Notes: generated by a model not told the origin, from the letters alone. A DNA stretch of 64,000 nt from Micromonospora vinacea (GCF_015751785.1 NZ_JADOTY010000001.1:1488001-1552000), one strand, 5' to 3'; positions 17,297 to 27,571 are shown, numbered from the stretch's first letter. A program made the numbers and translations.

Positions 17297-18250
17297 GAGT
17301 ACCAGCTCGGGCTCGGGTGTGACCGGCGCGGGCGTCGCGGGCGACCCTCGCAACTCGTCGAGGCGTACCAGGGCGACTCCGGCGACGATCAGCGCGCCGC
17401 CGAACAACTGCCAGCCGGTGGGCAGCTCGTTCAGGAAGAGCCAGGCGATCAGCACCGCGAAGAGCACCTCGGTCAGTCCGACGAACGACGACAGGCGGGG
17501 GCCGAGGATCCGGGTGCCGGCGATCCCGGCGAGGTACGCGATGACGGCGGCCACCAGCGACAGCCCGGCGATGGGCACCAACCAGCTGGTGGGCTGCCCG
17601 GCGAAGGTGACCTCGCCGAAGGTGGCGTGCAGCGGCAGCAGGCCGGTCAGGCCGATGAGGAGCAGCACGGCGGCGCCGACGGCCATTCCGCCGCTGGCCA
17701 TGGCGACCGAGGGCAGCCGGGGGTCGACCCGGCCGGCGAGCACGAAGTATCCGGCCAGGCCGAACGCCGCGCCCAACCCCCAGAGCACGCCCACCGGGTG
17801 GAAGTCGGCGGTGCCGGCGAGGTCGAGTACGAACGCCAACCCGGCCAGTGCGGCCACCGACCCGGCGACGGTGAGTCGGCGGGGCGGCTGCCCGTGCCGT
17901 AGCCACATCCAGACCACGACGAGGATGATGCCCAGGTATTCCAGCAGCAGCGCGACACCGACGGGCAGGTAGCGCACGGCGTTGAAGAAGCACACCTGGG
18001 CCAGCGCCACTCCGAGGAGCCCGAACAACCCGATGGAGGTGGCGTTGCTTCGCAGCACGTCCCATTTGCTCCGCAGCGACAGCAGGGCGGGGATCGCCAG
18101 CACCAGGGCGGCCACGCCGACGCGGGCGATCACCGCGGATTCGGCCGACCAGCCGGCGTCGATGAGCGACCGCGCGAAGGTTCCGGAGGTGGCGAAGGTG
18201 ACTGCGGAGAGCAGCGCCAACCCGACGCCGGCAGCAGGTCGTGAGTGCAT
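17285..18250 (-). CDS. EamA/DMT family transporter
   Basis: 321 aa with about ten hydrophobic segments arranged as two EamA repeats (about 8-140 and 150-295), the drug/metabolite transporter topology. The second repeat ends in LTEVLFAVLIAWLFLNELPTGWQLFGGALI, a typical family signature. Such proteins export amino acids, nucleobases or other small metabolites. ATG 18250 follows GAGGAG. It is divergent from a CGNR zinc-finger regulator across 71 bp, which suggests regulation by that protein. The short acidic C-terminus is followed by repeats of its own final codons. Confidence 0.9.
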   Translation of the reverse strand: MHSRPAAGVGLALLSAVTFATSGTFARSLIDAGWSAESAVIARVGVAALVLAIPALLSLRSKWDVLRSNATSIGLFGLLGVALAQVCFFNAVRYLPVGVALLLEYLGIILVVVWMWLRHGQPPRRLTVAGSVAALAGLAFVLDLAGTADFHPVGVLWGLGAAFGLAGYFVLAGRVDPRLPSVAMASGGMAVGAAVLLLIGLTGLLPLHATFGEVTFAGQPTSWLVPIAGLSLVAAVIAYLAGIAGTRILGPRLSSFVGLTEVLFAVLIAWLFLNELPTGWQLFGGALIVAGVALVRLDELRGSPATPAPVTPEPELVLDGR

Positions 18251-18275
18251 GTCGCGCTCCTCGGGATGGGCACCA

Positions 18276-18355
18276 TGTCATGAGCAAACTATCCTCGTGC
18301 TGATGACGCTAGGCGGAAGCCATGACAGGAGTCAAGTTGCTATTCGCTCATGACA
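18276..18355. promoter_or_regulatory. Inverted TGTCATGAGC / GCTCATGACA pair in the EamA-CGNR divergent region
   Basis: The 10-mer TGTCATGAGC (18276-18285) recurs exactly inverted at 18346-18355, 70 bp apart. One copy is in the shared promoter region and one is just inside the CGNR gene; a half-site CATGACA lies at 18321. This could be an autoregulatory operator pair. Confidence 0.35.
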
Positions 18356-18882
18356 CCGAGTGTTCGCTGATCGCCGCCGCGGCGCTGGTCAACACCGCGG
18401 GTCGAGACGGTGAGTTACTGCCCGACATCGCGGCGCTGGACGCGTTCTTCGTCCGCTACTCCTACAGCGGCCGGCACGAGCACACCGACGCCGAACTGCG
18501 GGCCGTCCGGGAGCTGCGGCCCCAACTGCGCCGCATCTGGTACGCCGAGCCACCCGAGATCGTCGCGGTGGTCAACGGCCTGCTGTTGGAACACAAGGCG
18601 CTCCCCCAGCTCATCGAGCACGACGACGAGCCGTACCACCTGCACGCCGTGCCCCGCGACGCGCCGCTGGCCACCCGGATCGCCGTGGAGGCTGCCATGG
18701 CGATGGCCGACCTGGTCCGTACCGGCGAGCTGAGCCGGCTGCGGATCTGCGAATACCCGGACTGCGACAACGTGGTCGTCGACCTGTCTCGCAACCGGTC
18801 CCGGCGGTTCTGCGAGGCCGGCTGCGGCAACCGCGCGGCGGTGACCGCCTACCGCGCCCGCCGAGCCGCCGGCCGTTCCTGA
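18322..18882 (+). CDS. ABATE/CGNR zinc-finger domain regulator
   Basis: 186 aa. The N-terminal 125 residues are the stress-linked ABATE ligand-binding region. The C-terminal CGNR zinc finger is LRICEYPDCDNVVVDLSRNRSRRFCEAGCGNRAAV, with four cysteines and the name-giving CGNR motif, followed by an Arg-rich helix expected to bind DNA. The gene is divergent from the EamA exporter, a common pairing in actinobacteria in which the regulator controls the exporter. The last 34 bp overlap the convergent GNAT gene. ATG 18322 has GGCGGAAG upstream. Confidence 0.85.
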   Translation: MTGVKLLFAHDTECSLIAAAALVNTAGRDGELLPDIAALDAFFVRYSYSGRHEHTDAELRAVRELRPQLRRIWYAEPPEIVAVVNGLLLEHKALPQLIEHDDEPYHLHAVPRDAPLATRIAVEAAMAMADLVRTGELSRLRICEYPDCDNVVVDLSRNRSRRFCEAGCGNRAAVTAYRARRAAGRS

Positions 18883-19460
18883 CCGACTGTCGCCCACTCC
18901 TCGGCCCGCACCTCGTACTCCACCTCGCCCTGCTCGGTGCCCGGGATCGGGTCGTCCCACTGGAGGTGGAAGGTCCGCACGTAGTGCAGCCCGGCCTTCA
19001 CCATCACCCGCCGGGAGCGTTCGTTGACCGCCATCGTCTCGGCCCAGACCCGACGCACCCCGACCGTGTCGAAGGCGTACCGGACCAGCGCCCGCGACCC
19101 CTCGGTGGCCAGCCCTCGCCCCCACGTCGAGCGGCGCAACCGGTAGCCCAACTCGGCCTCCGTGCCGTCCTCCGACGGGTCCAGCGCGAACCAACCCAGG
19201 AACTCGCCGGACTCCCGACCGTGCGCCGCCCACCGACCCAGCCCGGGATACCTGTCGTACTGGGCCAGCAACCTCGGCAACTGCTCATCGCGCACGGTGG
19301 CCGGCGGGGTCGCGACGCCACCGGTGAGGAAGCGCATGACCTCGGGGTCGCTGTCCAGCTCGACCAGCGCGCCCACGTCGGCCATGGTCAGCCGCCGCAA
19401 CCGCAGCCGCTCGGTCCCCGCCGGCACACCCGCGCCATCGTCACCCATGGCCCGGATCAT
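18849..19460 (-). CDS. GNAT family N-acetyltransferase
   Basis: 203 aa of the RimJ/RimL-like type. It begins ERLRLRRLTMADVGALVELDSDPEVMRFLTGG. The acetyl-CoA-binding loop is in YRLRRSTWGRGLATEGSRALVRYAF (motif A, RxxGxG/A variant), followed by the AETMAVNERSRRVMVKAGLHYV core. These enzymes transfer acetyl from acetyl-CoA to N-terminal amines or small molecules; the acceptor is unknown. Starts at ATG 19460 or 19448. Its stop lies inside the convergent CGNR gene, a 34-bp coding overlap. Confidence 0.87.
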   Translation of the reverse strand: MIRAMGDDGAGVPAGTERLRLRRLTMADVGALVELDSDPEVMRFLTGGVATPPATVRDEQLPRLLAQYDRYPGLGRWAAHGRESGEFLGWFALDPSEDGTEAELGYRLRRSTWGRGLATEGSRALVRYAFDTVGVRRVWAETMAVNERSRRVMVKAGLHYVRTFHLQWDDPIPGTEQGEVEYEVRAEEWATVGQERPAARRAR

Positions 19461-19543
19461 CCGTCCCGCTCAGGACCTCGTCGAGCCGTTTACCGGGCCA
19501 GGTGCGCGGAACCCCGACCTCCGTCGCGGGCGAGGCGGTCGCG

Positions 19544-19726
19544 TCAGCGCGGGGGCGCGCTCACAAAGAGCCGCCAGGAGTACGCGTCGACAACGAGCAC
19601 GGGCCCGTCCAAGTCCTTGCTGTCTCGCACCCCGACCACGTCCCCGAGATTCGTCGCCACCTCGACGCACTGGTCGTTGGAACCACTCCGGCTGCTCTTA
19701 CGCCATCGGGCTCGGGTCAACTCCAC
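19544..19726 (-). CDS. DUF397 domain protein
   Basis: 60 aa. It matches the small DUF397 family by RARWRKSSRSGSNDQCVEVA, VGVRDSKD and a final WRLFV strand. GTG 19726 overlaps the stop of the upstream XRE regulator by 10 bp, so the two are translationally coupled. DUF397 proteins typically accompany DUF5753-containing XRE regulators in actinomycetes and are thought to modulate them (BldB/WhiJ-like systems). The role here is inferred from that pairing. Confidence 0.88.
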   Translation of the reverse strand: MELTRARWRKSSRSGSNDQCVEVATNLGDVVGVRDSKDLDGPVLVVDAYSWRLFVSAPPR

Positions 19727-20529
19727 GACTCTGCCACTTCCCTCAACAACTCGATCGACTCCTGCGGTGGCAACGCCTGCCCGAGGGTAGCTTCCCAGGT
19801 CCGTTGTAGACGCAACAGATCCGCAGGTCGATCGAGTTCCTGACCGCCGATCTGGCCACCAAGGTAGGCAAGATCGCTATGGTCGTCCACGGTGGCAAGG
19901 ATGAATGGCCCGTTCAGGCCGGGATACTCCTCGGCCGAGCGAGGCACCACATGGAGCTGAACCCGCGGATGCTCGGTCGCCAAACGCGCCAGGTGCAGAG
20001 ACTGCTCGCACATGACCTTCCGACCGCCGACGCGTCGCCTCAGCACCGACTCGTCGAGCACCGCGACCACATGCGGCGGGCGATCTTCGTAGAGGACTCG
20101 CTGGCTGTCCATCCGATCCGTCAGGCGACGCTCGACCTCGTCGGCGTCGAGCAGTCGGTCTGACTCGAAGATGGCGCGGGCATAGCCTTCGGTTTGCAGC
20201 AGCCCAGGGACATGCAGCGGGTCGAACCATCGCAGCGCCCGCGCCTCCGCGAGGATCGCGCGCCAGCCGCGCAGCCAGGGCTGTGCCCGGTCCAGGCTGA
20301 CCAGTTCGGTGGACATCCGGCCGAAGAGGCCGCCGGTTTCCAGTGCGCGGTCGACGAGTTCCAGGTACTTGGCGGTGGGCGGCTGCTGGCCCAACTCGAC
20401 GGCGCTGACCATCGACGCCGAGTAGTTCACCGCCTTGGCCAGCTCGTCCTGACTCCAGCCGCGTCGGACCCGCGCCCGGCGCAGCTCCGCGATCAGGAAC
20501 GCCGCCGCCGTCATCTGTCCATCGGCCAT
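19717..20529 (-). CDS. XRE family regulator with DUF5753 domain (Scr1/WhiJ-like)
   Basis: 270 aa. The N-terminal helix-turn-helix (about 10-65) contains RRARVRRGWSQDELAKAV and YSASMVSAVELGQQPPT. The DUF5753 domain follows, with WRAILAEARALRWFDPLHVPGLLQTEGYARAI, a signature of the family. Start ATG 20529 is preceded by GGAGGGCGGG. It is coupled to the DUF397 gene and divergent from a 96-aa conserved gene. This three-gene set is a common actinomycete developmental/antibiotic regulatory cassette; WhiJ and BldB are characterised relatives in Streptomyces. Signal and targets are unknown. Confidence 0.9.
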   Translation of the reverse strand: MADGQMTAAAFLIAELRRARVRRGWSQDELAKAVNYSASMVSAVELGQQPPTAKYLELVDRALETGGLFGRMSTELVSLDRAQPWLRGWRAILAEARALRWFDPLHVPGLLQTEGYARAIFESDRLLDADEVERRLTDRMDSQRVLYEDRPPHVVAVLDESVLRRRVGGRKVMCEQSLHLARLATEHPRVQLHVVPRSAEEYPGLNGPFILATVDDHSDLAYLGGQIGGQELDRPADLLRLQRTWEATLGQALPPQESIELLREVAESWS

Positions 20530-20767
20530 GCCGTGCCCGCCCTCCACCCCGCAGACGATCATCTCCAGCCGGCCGCCAGCGGCGGTGCCACCCGAAACAG
20601 GGCGACTATGACGACGCGGCCAAACCCTTCCGACCGTAGTCGCCTGATCACCAGACTGTGAAGCGCGGCACCGCTCCCCGTCCCCCGGGATCTGCCGGCG
20701 CCGCACGGGACCGCCCGCTCCCCCGTGCCGGGCGGTCCCACCTCCCAGCCCGCCCTGACCGACCACA

Positions 20768-20845
20768 CAAGATCGTGCTCGATCGTGGAAGTAGTGGGGT
20801 CCTGACGGGCGGATACCACTCCATCCTGGATCGAGCACGATCTTG
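20768..20845. repeat. Palindromic intergenic repeat, family 2 copy A
   Basis: CAAGATCGTGCTCGATC... (20768-20797) pairs with ...GATCGAGCACGATCTTG (20816-20845); the outer 17 bp are perfect and 26 of 30 pair overall. Copy B is at 55778. It lies in the divergent promoter region between the XRE regulator and the 96-aa gene. Confidence 0.75.
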
Positions 20846-20912
20846 AGGTGGCACCCCCACCGGGGCGCGGGGTGATGCCACAAACGAGTCAGCTCGAAAG
20901 GACCGCAACACC

Positions 20913-21203
20913 ATGTCCCGGACCGCCCTGGACGACAGCGCGACCCCAGTCCCTCGACCGCACCTGCCGCTGCGACCGCTCTGGCTCTGCCGGGTCTGCG
21001 CCGCGCCCTGGCCGTGCCCGGTCGCCCGGCTCACCCTGCGCCGGGAGTATGCGCACGACCGGATCGGGTTGAGCGTCTACCTGTGCAGTGTCCTGCACGA
21101 GGCGGCTGCCGACCTGTACCGCCTGAACCCGCACGACGGCCCGGACCCCGCCGCGCTCTTCACCCGCTTCCTCGGCTGGGCGAGACCACGGCACCTGCCC
21201 TGA
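20913..21203 (+). CDS. Conserved small actinobacterial protein linked to XRE/DUF397 cassettes
   Basis: 96 aa from ATG 20913 with AAAGGACC upstream. It has a short Pro-rich start, then LRPLWLCRVCAAPWPC with a CxxC-x5-C cysteine arrangement that might bind metal. A helical part with LREYAHDRIGLSVYLCSVLHEAAADLY and FLGW follows. Similar proteins, sometimes labelled flavin reductase without evidence, recur next to XRE/DUF5753 regulators in Micromonosporaceae as I recall. Function unknown; the context suggests it belongs to the regulatory cassette. Confidence 0.7.
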   Translation: MSRTALDDSATPVPRPHLPLRPLWLCRVCAAPWPCPVARLTLRREYAHDRIGLSVYLCSVLHEAAADLYRLNPHDGPDPAALFTRFLGWARPRHLP

Positions 21204-21218
21204 GCAGGGCAGGACGAG

Positions 21219-22628
21219 TCAGGGGTGGGTCATCCGGAGCAGGTCCAACGTCTCGTCCAACTGAGTCTCGGTGAGCTTGCCGGAGTCGACGTGACCCCGG
21301 GAGATCACCACCTCGCGGATCGAGGTCTGCTTGGCCAGCGCCTCCTTGGCGATCGACGCGGCCTCGTCGTACCCCAGGTAGCGGTTGAGTGGGGTGACGA
21401 TCGACGGTGAGCCCTCGGCGTACGCCAGACAGACCTCGGCGTCCGCGACCAGGCCGACCACCAGCCGGTCGGCGAAGAGCCGGCTCACCGCGGAGAGCAG
21501 CCGGATCGACTCCAACAGGTTGCGGCCCATCACGGGGAGCATCACGTTCAGCTCGAAGTCGCCCTGCGAGCCGGCGAACCCGACCGCGGCGTCGTTGCCG
21601 ATCACCTGGGCGCAGACCTGCCGCATCGCCTCGGCGACCACCGGGTTGACCTTGCCCGGCATGATCGACGAGCCGGGCTGGAGGTCGGGGATGCGCAGCT
21701 CACGCAGACCGGCGCGGGGGCCGGAACCCATCCAGCGGATGTCGTTGGCGATCTTGTAGAGGCCGATGGCCAGGGTCCGTAGCTGCCCCGAGGTCTCCAC
21801 CAGCGCGTCCCGCGCGCCCTGCGCCTCGAAGTGGTTACGCGCCTCGCTCAGCGGCAACCCGGTCGACTCGCGCAGCTTGTCGATGACGGCGGCGGCGAAG
21901 CCGAGCGGGGTGTTGATTCCGGTGCCCACGGCGGTGCCGCCCAGCGGCAGCTCGGCCAGTCGGGGCAGCGCGCCCTCCAGCCGTTCGATCCCGTAGCGGA
22001 CCTGGGCGGCGTACCCGCCGAACTCCTGACCGAGGGTGACCGGCGTGGCGTCCATCAGGTGCGTACGCCCGGCCTTGACCACCGTCTCGAACTCCGCGGC
22101 CTTGGCCTCCAACGCGGCAGCCAGGTGCGCCAGCGACGGCAGCAGGTCCTCCACGATGAACTGGGTGGCCGCCAGGTGGATCGAGGACGGGAAGACGTCG
22201 TTGCTCGACTGGGAGGCGTTGACGTGATCGTTCGGGTGCACGGCTGAGCCCAGCTCACGGCTGGCCAGGGTGGCGATCACCTCGTTGGTGTTCATGTTCG
22301 ACGACGTGCCCGAGCCGGTCTGGAACACGTCCACCGGGAACTGGTCGTCGTAACCACCGTCGGCCACGTGCGCGGCGGCGGCGGCGATGGCGGCGGCGAC
22401 GTTGGCGTCGATCACGCCCAGCTCACCGTTGACCTCGGCCGCCGCGCCCTTGATCTGGGCGAGGGCCTTGATCTGGGCCGGTTCCAGCCCTCGGCCGGAA
22501 ATCGGGAAATTCTGAACGGCACGCTGGGTCTGCGCCCGCCACAGCGCCTCGGCGGGCACCTCCACCTCGCCCATCGAGTCGCGTTCGATGCGGTAACCGG
22601 TCGCCTCTGGAGTCGTCACGCGTACCAT
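21219..22628 (-). CDS. fumC: Class II fumarate hydratase
   Basis: 469 aa, oxygen-stable fumarase interconverting fumarate and L-malate in the TCA cycle. Superfamily signatures: [33 protein letters not shown], the [13 protein letters not shown] substrate loop and the strict [12 protein letters not shown] motif with the catalytic serine. It lacks an Fe-S cluster. It is 35 bp downstream of the SARP gene on the same strand, so it may be in that transcript. A second, class I fumarase is encoded 3.3 kb away on the other side of the SARP gene. Confidence 0.95.
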   Translation of the reverse strand: MVRVTTPEATGYRIERDSMGEVEVPAEALWRAQTQRAVQNFPISGRGLEPAQIKALAQIKGAAAEVNGELGVIDANVAAAIAAAAAHVADGGYDDQFPVDVFQTGSGTSSNMNTNEVIATLASRELGSAVHPNDHVNASQSSNDVFPSSIHLAATQFIVEDLLPSLAHLAAALEAKAAEFETVVKAGRTHLMDATPVTLGQEFGGYAAQVRYGIERLEGALPRLAELPLGGTAVGTGINTPLGFAAAVIDKLRESTGLPLSEARNHFEAQGARDALVETSGQLRTLAIGLYKIANDIRWMGSGPRAGLRELRIPDLQPGSSIMPGKVNPVVAEAMRQVCAQVIGNDAAVGFAGSQGDFELNVMLPVMGRNLLESIRLLSAVSRLFADRLVVGLVADAEVCLAYAEGSPSIVTPLNRYLGYDEAASIAKEALAKQTSIREVVISRGHVDSGKLTETQLDETLDLLRMTHP

Positions 22629-22663
22629 CCTGCCGCGCCCGTGGCCGACTCGCAGATGATCCG

Positions 22664-25645
22664 TCAGCCCAACTCGGTGAGCAGCCGTTCCACCTCGTGC
22701 TGGTCCGGCGACTCGACCTGCCGGAACAGCGCCAGCGCCTGCTCCAGGTGCGCGCGGGCGGCCGCCGGATCGGTGGCGCGTACGCAGCGGGCGATGCCCT
22801 CCAACGCCCGGGCCTTCTCGTAGCGGGCACCGAGCCGGCTGGCGTCGGCGAGCACCCGGCGGTGCAGGTCGAGCGCGCTGACGGCATCACCCTGCTCCAG
22901 CATCGCCCGGGCCAGCAGATTCCGGGAGGCGCACTGACCGATCCGGTCGCCGGCGTCCACCATCGCCACCAGTGCTTCCCGGTGCAGGGCGGCCGCACGA
23001 TCCGGCTGTCCGGCGACGCGTTCCATCACGGCGATCTCGTTGAGCACCTCGCCCTCGCCGAACCGATTACCGCCCAGTCGCTTGAGGTACAGCGCCGACC
23101 GCAGCAGACGGCGGGCCGGGCCCAGGTCACCCATCCGGTGCCGGATCATGGCGAGATGCCCCATTGCGTTGTTGGTCTGCCGGAGGTCCCTCGTCTGCCG
23201 GGCCAGCAGGAGGTGCAGCCGAGCCAGGCGCAACGCCTCGTCGTACCGACCCCAGCCAATCAACGTGTAGGACCGGTTGTTCAACAGATTGGTCAGCGCG
23301 TCTGCGTCCTCCGGACCCCGGATCAGGCCGAACGCCTCGTCGAACTTCACCTCAGCCTGCCGAAGGTCGCCGTTCGCGGCGTACGAGACGCCCAGGTTCC
23401 AGAGCGTGGTGAGCAGGTCGCCGCGTAGCCCGATGCGGCGGCGCAAACTGAGCGCCAACTCCATCGCTCTGATCGCCTCCGGGAGCCGGGCCAGTCGGAA
23501 GTACGCCGAGGAGACGTAGTTCAACATCGTGGCTATGGCCGCCTCGTCGCCCAGCCGCTCGGCGACACGAAGCCCGATCGTGTGGGTCTCGATCAGCTCA
23601 TCGAGGTGCCCACCGTCGAAGTTGAGCCGCCAGCAGGCCCGGGCCAACTGCCAGCACTGGACCGGAAAGCCCTCCTCCTCGGCCACCCGGACCAGTGCGG
23701 TGAGACCGGCGTGGTTCTCCTCGAACCACGCCCGCCCCTCGAACACCGGGGCGGCCAGCAGATCGGGTCGGCCGGGCGTGTGCGCGGGGATACTGCGGCG
23801 ACTGCCCGCCGCCTCGAGCATCCGGGCAATGGCCAACGTGACGGACAGGTGATGGTCCAGCAGCCGCTCGAGGGCGGCACGGCGCTCCGGCTGCCATTCC
23901 GGCGCGGCGAGCAGCAGCCGGGCATACTCCCGGAGCAGATCGTGTAACCGGTACCGACCGGGCTGCACCTCCTCCACCAGGTGGGCGTCGACCAGCTCAT
24001 CCAGCAGTTCCTGGGTGTCGGTCAGGGGCAGCCCGGCGAGGGCCGCGGCCACCCGACTGTCCAGGCGTCCGCTCGGGTACAGGCCGAGCAGCGGAAACAG
24101 CCGCTGCGCCGACGGTGAGATCTGCGCGTACGACAGGGCGAACGCCTGCCCGACCGAACGTTGCCCCGCGGTCAGCTCGGCCAGCGGGCCAGCCCCGGCG
24201 ACCAGCCGCTCAGCAAGGTCGGCGACCTGCCAGCGAGGCCGGTGCGCCAGCCGCGCGCCGGCCAGCCGGATGGCGAGCGGTAGATGGCCGCAGCGGCGCG
24301 CCACCTCGGCCGCGGCTTCCGGCTCGGCGGCGATCCGCTCCATGCCAGCCACCCGTCCAAGCAGCTCTATCGCCTCGTCGGCGTCGAGTACGGGCAGCGA
24401 CGACGGGCGGCCCTCGTCCAGCCCGACCAGACGGCGACGACTGGTGATCAGCACCAGGCAGTGCGAGCCGTTGGGCAGCAGCGGTGCCACCTGGTCGGCG
24501 GTGCCCGCGTTGTCCAGCACCACCAGGGCGCGCAGGCCAGCCAACTCCGTGCGCCACAGCGCCAGCCGATCGTCCATGTTCTCCGGTATCCGCTCCGCCG
24601 ACACACCGAGCTGGCGCAGCAGGGCGGCCACGGCCGTGGCCGGTGTCAGCGGGCGGCGCTCACTGTGCCCGTGCAGGTCGATGAAGAGCTGGGCGTCCGG
24701 GTAGCGGTCGGCGAGGGCGGTTGCGACGTGCACCGCGAGCGTTGTCTTGCCGCTGCCGGCCATCCCGTCGATGAGCTGGATGCGGGTGCCGTCCTCATCG
24801 ATCTCCTTGACCAGGCGGGCCACGGTCTCCTGCCGACCGACGAAGTCACCGATTGCCCGAGGCAGCGAGCGGACCGCTCCAGCGGGTCCGGCCGGTCGGC
24901 CGGCCAGGGCCAGGTCACCGGCGAGCACCCGCTGGTGCAGCTCCTGCAACCCGGCGCCCGGCTCGATGCCCAACTCGTCGGCGTAGAACCGCCGGCCCTC
25001 CCGGTAGACCGCGAGCGCGTCAGCCTGCCGCCCGACCGAGGACAGCGCCAGCATCAGTTGGCCGCGCAGCCGCTCCCGCAACGGGTGCCGGTCAACGCTC
25101 TCGGCGAGTTCCTCAATGAGCTCGGCCGCCTGACCGAGGCGCAGCTCGACGTCAACGCACTCCTCCAGGGCGGTGAGGCGCTGCTCGTCGAGTGCCTGTG
25201 CACGACGACGGACGCTCCCGCTCGGGATTCCGCCGAGCGCCGGCCCGCGCCACAGCGCCAGGGCGGCGCGGAATTCGGCACGGGCGTCGACGAGGCGACC
25301 GGCAGTGGCGGCGGCCCGGGCCGCCTCCACGCCCCGGGTGAAGACCTCGGCGTCCAGGTCGGTCGTTCCGGTACGCACGCCGTACCCGGCCGGGTCGGTG
25401 ACGATGAGGTCCGGTGCCAGGCCGAGTTCGGCGAACCGGCGGCGCAACCGCGACACGCAGGTCTGCAACTGGGCCCGGGCGGTGGCCGGCGGACGCTCCT
25501 CCCAGACCGCGTCGATCAGCTCGTCGACCGGCACGAGCCGGCCGGCCCGCAGCAGCAGCATGGCGAGCACGATCCGGTCGCGTCCCGCGGTGACAGTGGA
25601 CTCGCCACCGCCTACCCGCAGGGGCCCCAGGATCCCGAACCGCAT
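22664..25645 (-). CDS. AfsR/SARP family regulator (wHTH-BTAD-NB-ARC-TPR)
   Basis: 993 aa from ATG 25645, preceded by GGGAGAG. Domains: OmpR-type winged helix (about 1-95, [11 protein letters not shown], ...[11 protein letters not shown]...), bacterial transcriptional activator domain (about 100-245), NB-ARC STAND ATPase (about 265-560) with Walker [10 protein letters not shown] and GRQE at its entry, and C-terminal TPR repeats (about 650-993). SARPs bind direct repeats near promoters and activate secondary metabolism or global genes; large AfsR-type members integrate kinase or nucleotide signals. No large biosynthetic cluster is adjacent. It lies between the two fumarase genes on the same strand. 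Confidence 0.93.
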   Translation of the reverse strand: MRFGILGPLRVGGGESTVTAGRDRIVLAMLLLRAGRLVPVDELIDAVWEERPPATARAQLQTCVSRLRRRFAELGLAPDLIVTDPAGYGVRTGTTDLDAEVFTRGVEAARAAATAGRLVDARAEFRAALALWRGPALGGIPSGSVRRRAQALDEQRLTALEECVDVELRLGQAAELIEELAESVDRHPLRERLRGQLMLALSSVGRQADALAVYREGRRFYADELGIEPGAGLQELHQRVLAGDLALAGRPAGPAGAVRSLPRAIGDFVGRQETVARLVKEIDEDGTRIQLIDGMAGSGKTTLAVHVATALADRYPDAQLFIDLHGHSERRPLTPATAVAALLRQLGVSAERIPENMDDRLALWRTELAGLRALVVLDNAGTADQVAPLLPNGSHCLVLITSRRRLVGLDEGRPSSLPVLDADEAIELLGRVAGMERIAAEPEAAAEVARRCGHLPLAIRLAGARLAHRPRWQVADLAERLVAGAGPLAELTAGQRSVGQAFALSYAQISPSAQRLFPLLGLYPSGRLDSRVAAALAGLPLTDTQELLDELVDAHLVEEVQPGRYRLHDLLREYARLLLAAPEWQPERRAALERLLDHHLSVTLAIARMLEAAGSRRSIPAHTPGRPDLLAAPVFEGRAWFEENHAGLTALVRVAEEEGFPVQCWQLARACWRLNFDGGHLDELIETHTIGLRVAERLGDEAAIATMLNYVSSAYFRLARLPEAIRAMELALSLRRRIGLRGDLLTTLWNLGVSYAANGDLRQAEVKFDEAFGLIRGPEDADALTNLLNNRSYTLIGWGRYDEALRLARLHLLLARQTRDLRQTNNAMGHLAMIRHRMGDLGPARRLLRSALYLKRLGGNRFGEGEVLNEIAVMERVAGQPDRAAALHREALVAMVDAGDRIGQCASRNLLARAMLEQGDAVSALDLHRRVLADASRLGARYEKARALEGIARCVRATDPAAARAHLEQALALFRQVESPDQHEVERLLTELG

Positions 25646-25695
25646 CTGCTCTCCCGCTTCGTGGTGCAACTTCCAGCAGCGTAGTCCGGTGGTAA

Positions 25696-25726
25696 CAGAT
25701 CGCCTCGGTCAGGCGATAGTGATCTG
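25696..25726. promoter_or_regulatory. Stem-loop in the SARP upstream region
   Basis: CAGATCGCCT (25696-25705) can pair with AGGCGA (25711-25716) and, past a TAGT bulge, GATCTG (25721-25726). It sits about 50 bp upstream of the SARP start. It could be an operator or leader hairpin. Confidence 0.3.
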
Positions 25727-25853
25727 AGAGTGGATCGACAGCGGTGCTCAGCACACTCACTGTGGGTTGTCGGTGACGGCATCCGACGGGGGCGGTGCGC
25801 CCGTCCCACCCCAGCGGGGCGGGCGTACCGATGTCGGCAGAGCACGGGCGACA

Positions 25854-25889
25854 GAACGGGCGCCGGGCGAGTTCGCCCGACGCCCGTTC
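25854..25889. terminator. Terminator of the class I fumarase gene
   Basis: A 16-bp stem with one mismatch, GAACGGGCGCCGGGCG with CGCCCGACGCCCGTTC, loop AGTT, lying 14 bp after the fumarase stop on the minus strand. It separates this gene from SARP. Confidence 0.75.
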
Positions 25890-25903
25890 GCGTGCCTGTC
25901 GGG

Positions 25904-27571
25904 TCAGCGGCGGCCGACGGTGAGCACCGGCTTGGTGACCTCGGCGAAGAAGTCGTTTCCCTTGTCGTCGACCACGATGAAGGCGGGGAAGTCCTCCACC
26001 TCGATCTTCCAGACCGCCTCCATGCCCAGCTCGGCGTATTCGAGCACCTCGACGTGCTTGATGCAGTCCTGGGCGAGGCGGGCTGCGGGGCCACCGATGG
26101 AGCCGAGGTAGAAGCCGCCGTGCTGCTGGCAGGAGCGGGTCACCTGACCGGAACGGTTGCCCTTGGCCAGCATCACCTGCGAGCCGCCGGCGGCCTGGAA
26201 CTTCTCCACGTAGGCGTCCATCCGGCCGGCGGTGGTCGGGCCGAACGAGCCGGACGCGTACCCCTCGGGGGTCTTCGCCGGGCCGGCGTAGTAGACCGCG
26301 TGGTCACGCAGGTACTGCGGCATCGGCTCACCGGCGTCCAACCGCTCGGCGATCTTGGCGTGCGCGATGTCCCGGGCGACCACGAGCGGCCCGGAGAGCG
26401 AGAGGCGCGTCTTCACCGGGTACTTCGACAGCTCGGCGCGGATCTCGTCCATCGGCCGGTTCAGGTCGACCCGGACGACCAGCTCGGCGTCGAGCGATTC
26501 GTCGGTGACGTCGGGCAGGAACCGCGCCGGGTCGGTTTCGAGCCGCTCCAGCCACACGCCCGACGGGGTGATCTTGGCGACGGCCTGGCGGTCCGCCGAG
26601 CAGGAGACGGCGATCGCCACCGGGCAGGACGCGCCGTGCCGGGGCAACCGGACCACCCGTACGTCGTGGCAGAAGTACCGCCCACCGAACTGCGCGCCGA
26701 TGCCGAAGTTGCGGGTCAGCTCCAGCACCTCCGCCTCCAGCTCCAGGTCGCGGAAGCCGTGGGCGCTCATCGAACCCGCGGTCGGCAGCGCGTCGAGGTA
26801 CTTGGCGCTGGCGTACTTCGCGGTCTTCAGCGCGTACTCGGCGGAGGTGCCGCCGATGACGATGGCCAGGTGGTACGGCGGGCAGGCGGCGGTGCCGATC
26901 AGCCGCAGCTTCTCCTCCAGGAACTGCATCATCCGCGTGGGATTGAGCAGCGCCTTCGTCTCCTGGTAGAGGTACGACTTGTTGGCCGAGCCACCGCCCT
27001 TGGCCATGAACAGGAACTTGTACGCGTCGGGGTGCCCGTCCGGGTCCTCGGCGTACAGGTCCACCTGGGCGGGCAGGTTGCTGCCGGTGTTCCGCTCGTC
27101 CCACATGGTCAGTGGGGCGAGCTGGGAGTAGCGCAGGTTGAGCCTGGTGTACGCCTGGTAGACGCCCCGGGAGATGGCCTCCGCGTCGGCACCGTCGGTC
27201 AGCACGTGCCGACCGCGTTTGCCCATCACGATGGCGGTGCCGGTGTCCTGGCACATGGGCAGGACACCGCCGGCGGCGATGTTGGCGTTGCGCAGCAGAT
27301 CCAGCGCGACGAACCGGTCGTTCGGCGAGGCCGCCGGGTCGTCGATGATCGCCCGCAGCTGCGCCAGGTGCGCGGGGCGCAGGAAGTGCGCGATGTCGTG
27401 CATCGCCTCGGCGGTCAGCGCGGTGAGCGCGGACGGCTCCACGGTGAGGAACCGACGGCCTCCCGGGCCGTGTACGACGTCCACGCCCTCGTCGGTGACC
27501 AGGCGGTAGTCCGTCTGGTCCGGGCCGGTCGGCAGCAGAGGGGCGTACGAGAATGCGGCGGCACTGCTCAT
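25904..27571 (-). CDS. Class I (Fe-S) fumarate hydratase
   Basis: 555 aa single-chain class I fumarase with fused alpha and beta parts. The N-terminal alpha portion has [14 protein letters not shown] (first cluster Cys), [33 protein letters not shown] and [21 protein letters not shown] (second Cys). The C-terminal beta portion has [39 protein letters not shown] and MLAKGN. It hydrates fumarate using an oxygen-sensitive [4Fe-4S] cluster. The start is the ATG at 27571. Carrying both classes of fumarase is known in bacteria that switch by iron or oxygen supply. Confidence 0.94.
   Translation of the reverse strand: MSSAAAFSYAPLLPTGPDQTDYRLVTDEGVDVVHGPGGRRFLTVEPSALTALTAEAMHDIAHFLRPAHLAQLRAIIDDPAASPNDRFVALDLLRNANIAAGGVLPMCQDTGTAIVMGKRGRHVLTDGADAEAISRGVYQAYTRLNLRYSQLAPLTMWDERNTGSNLPAQVDLYAEDPDGHPDAYKFLFMAKGGGSANKSYLYQETKALLNPTRMMQFLEEKLRLIGTAACPPYHLAIVIGGTSAEYALKTAKYASAKYLDALPTAGSMSAHGFRDLELEAEVLELTRNFGIGAQFGGRYFCHDVRVVRLPRHGASCPVAIAVSCSADRQAVAKITPSGVWLERLETDPARFLPDVTDESLDAELVVRVDLNRPMDEIRAELSKYPVKTRLSLSGPLVVARDIAHAKIAERLDAGEPMPQYLRDHAVYYAGPAKTPEGYASGSFGPTTAGRMDAYVEKFQAAGGSQVMLAKGNRSGQVTRSCQQHGGFYLGSIGGPAARLAQDCIKHVEVLEYAELGMEAVWKIEVEDFPAFIVVDDKGNDFFAEVTKPVLTVGRR

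Noticed and set aside
22664..25645. SARP as pathway-specific activator of the type III PKS cluster
   Set aside because: The cluster is 20 kb away with ordinary genes between; no evidence of linkage.
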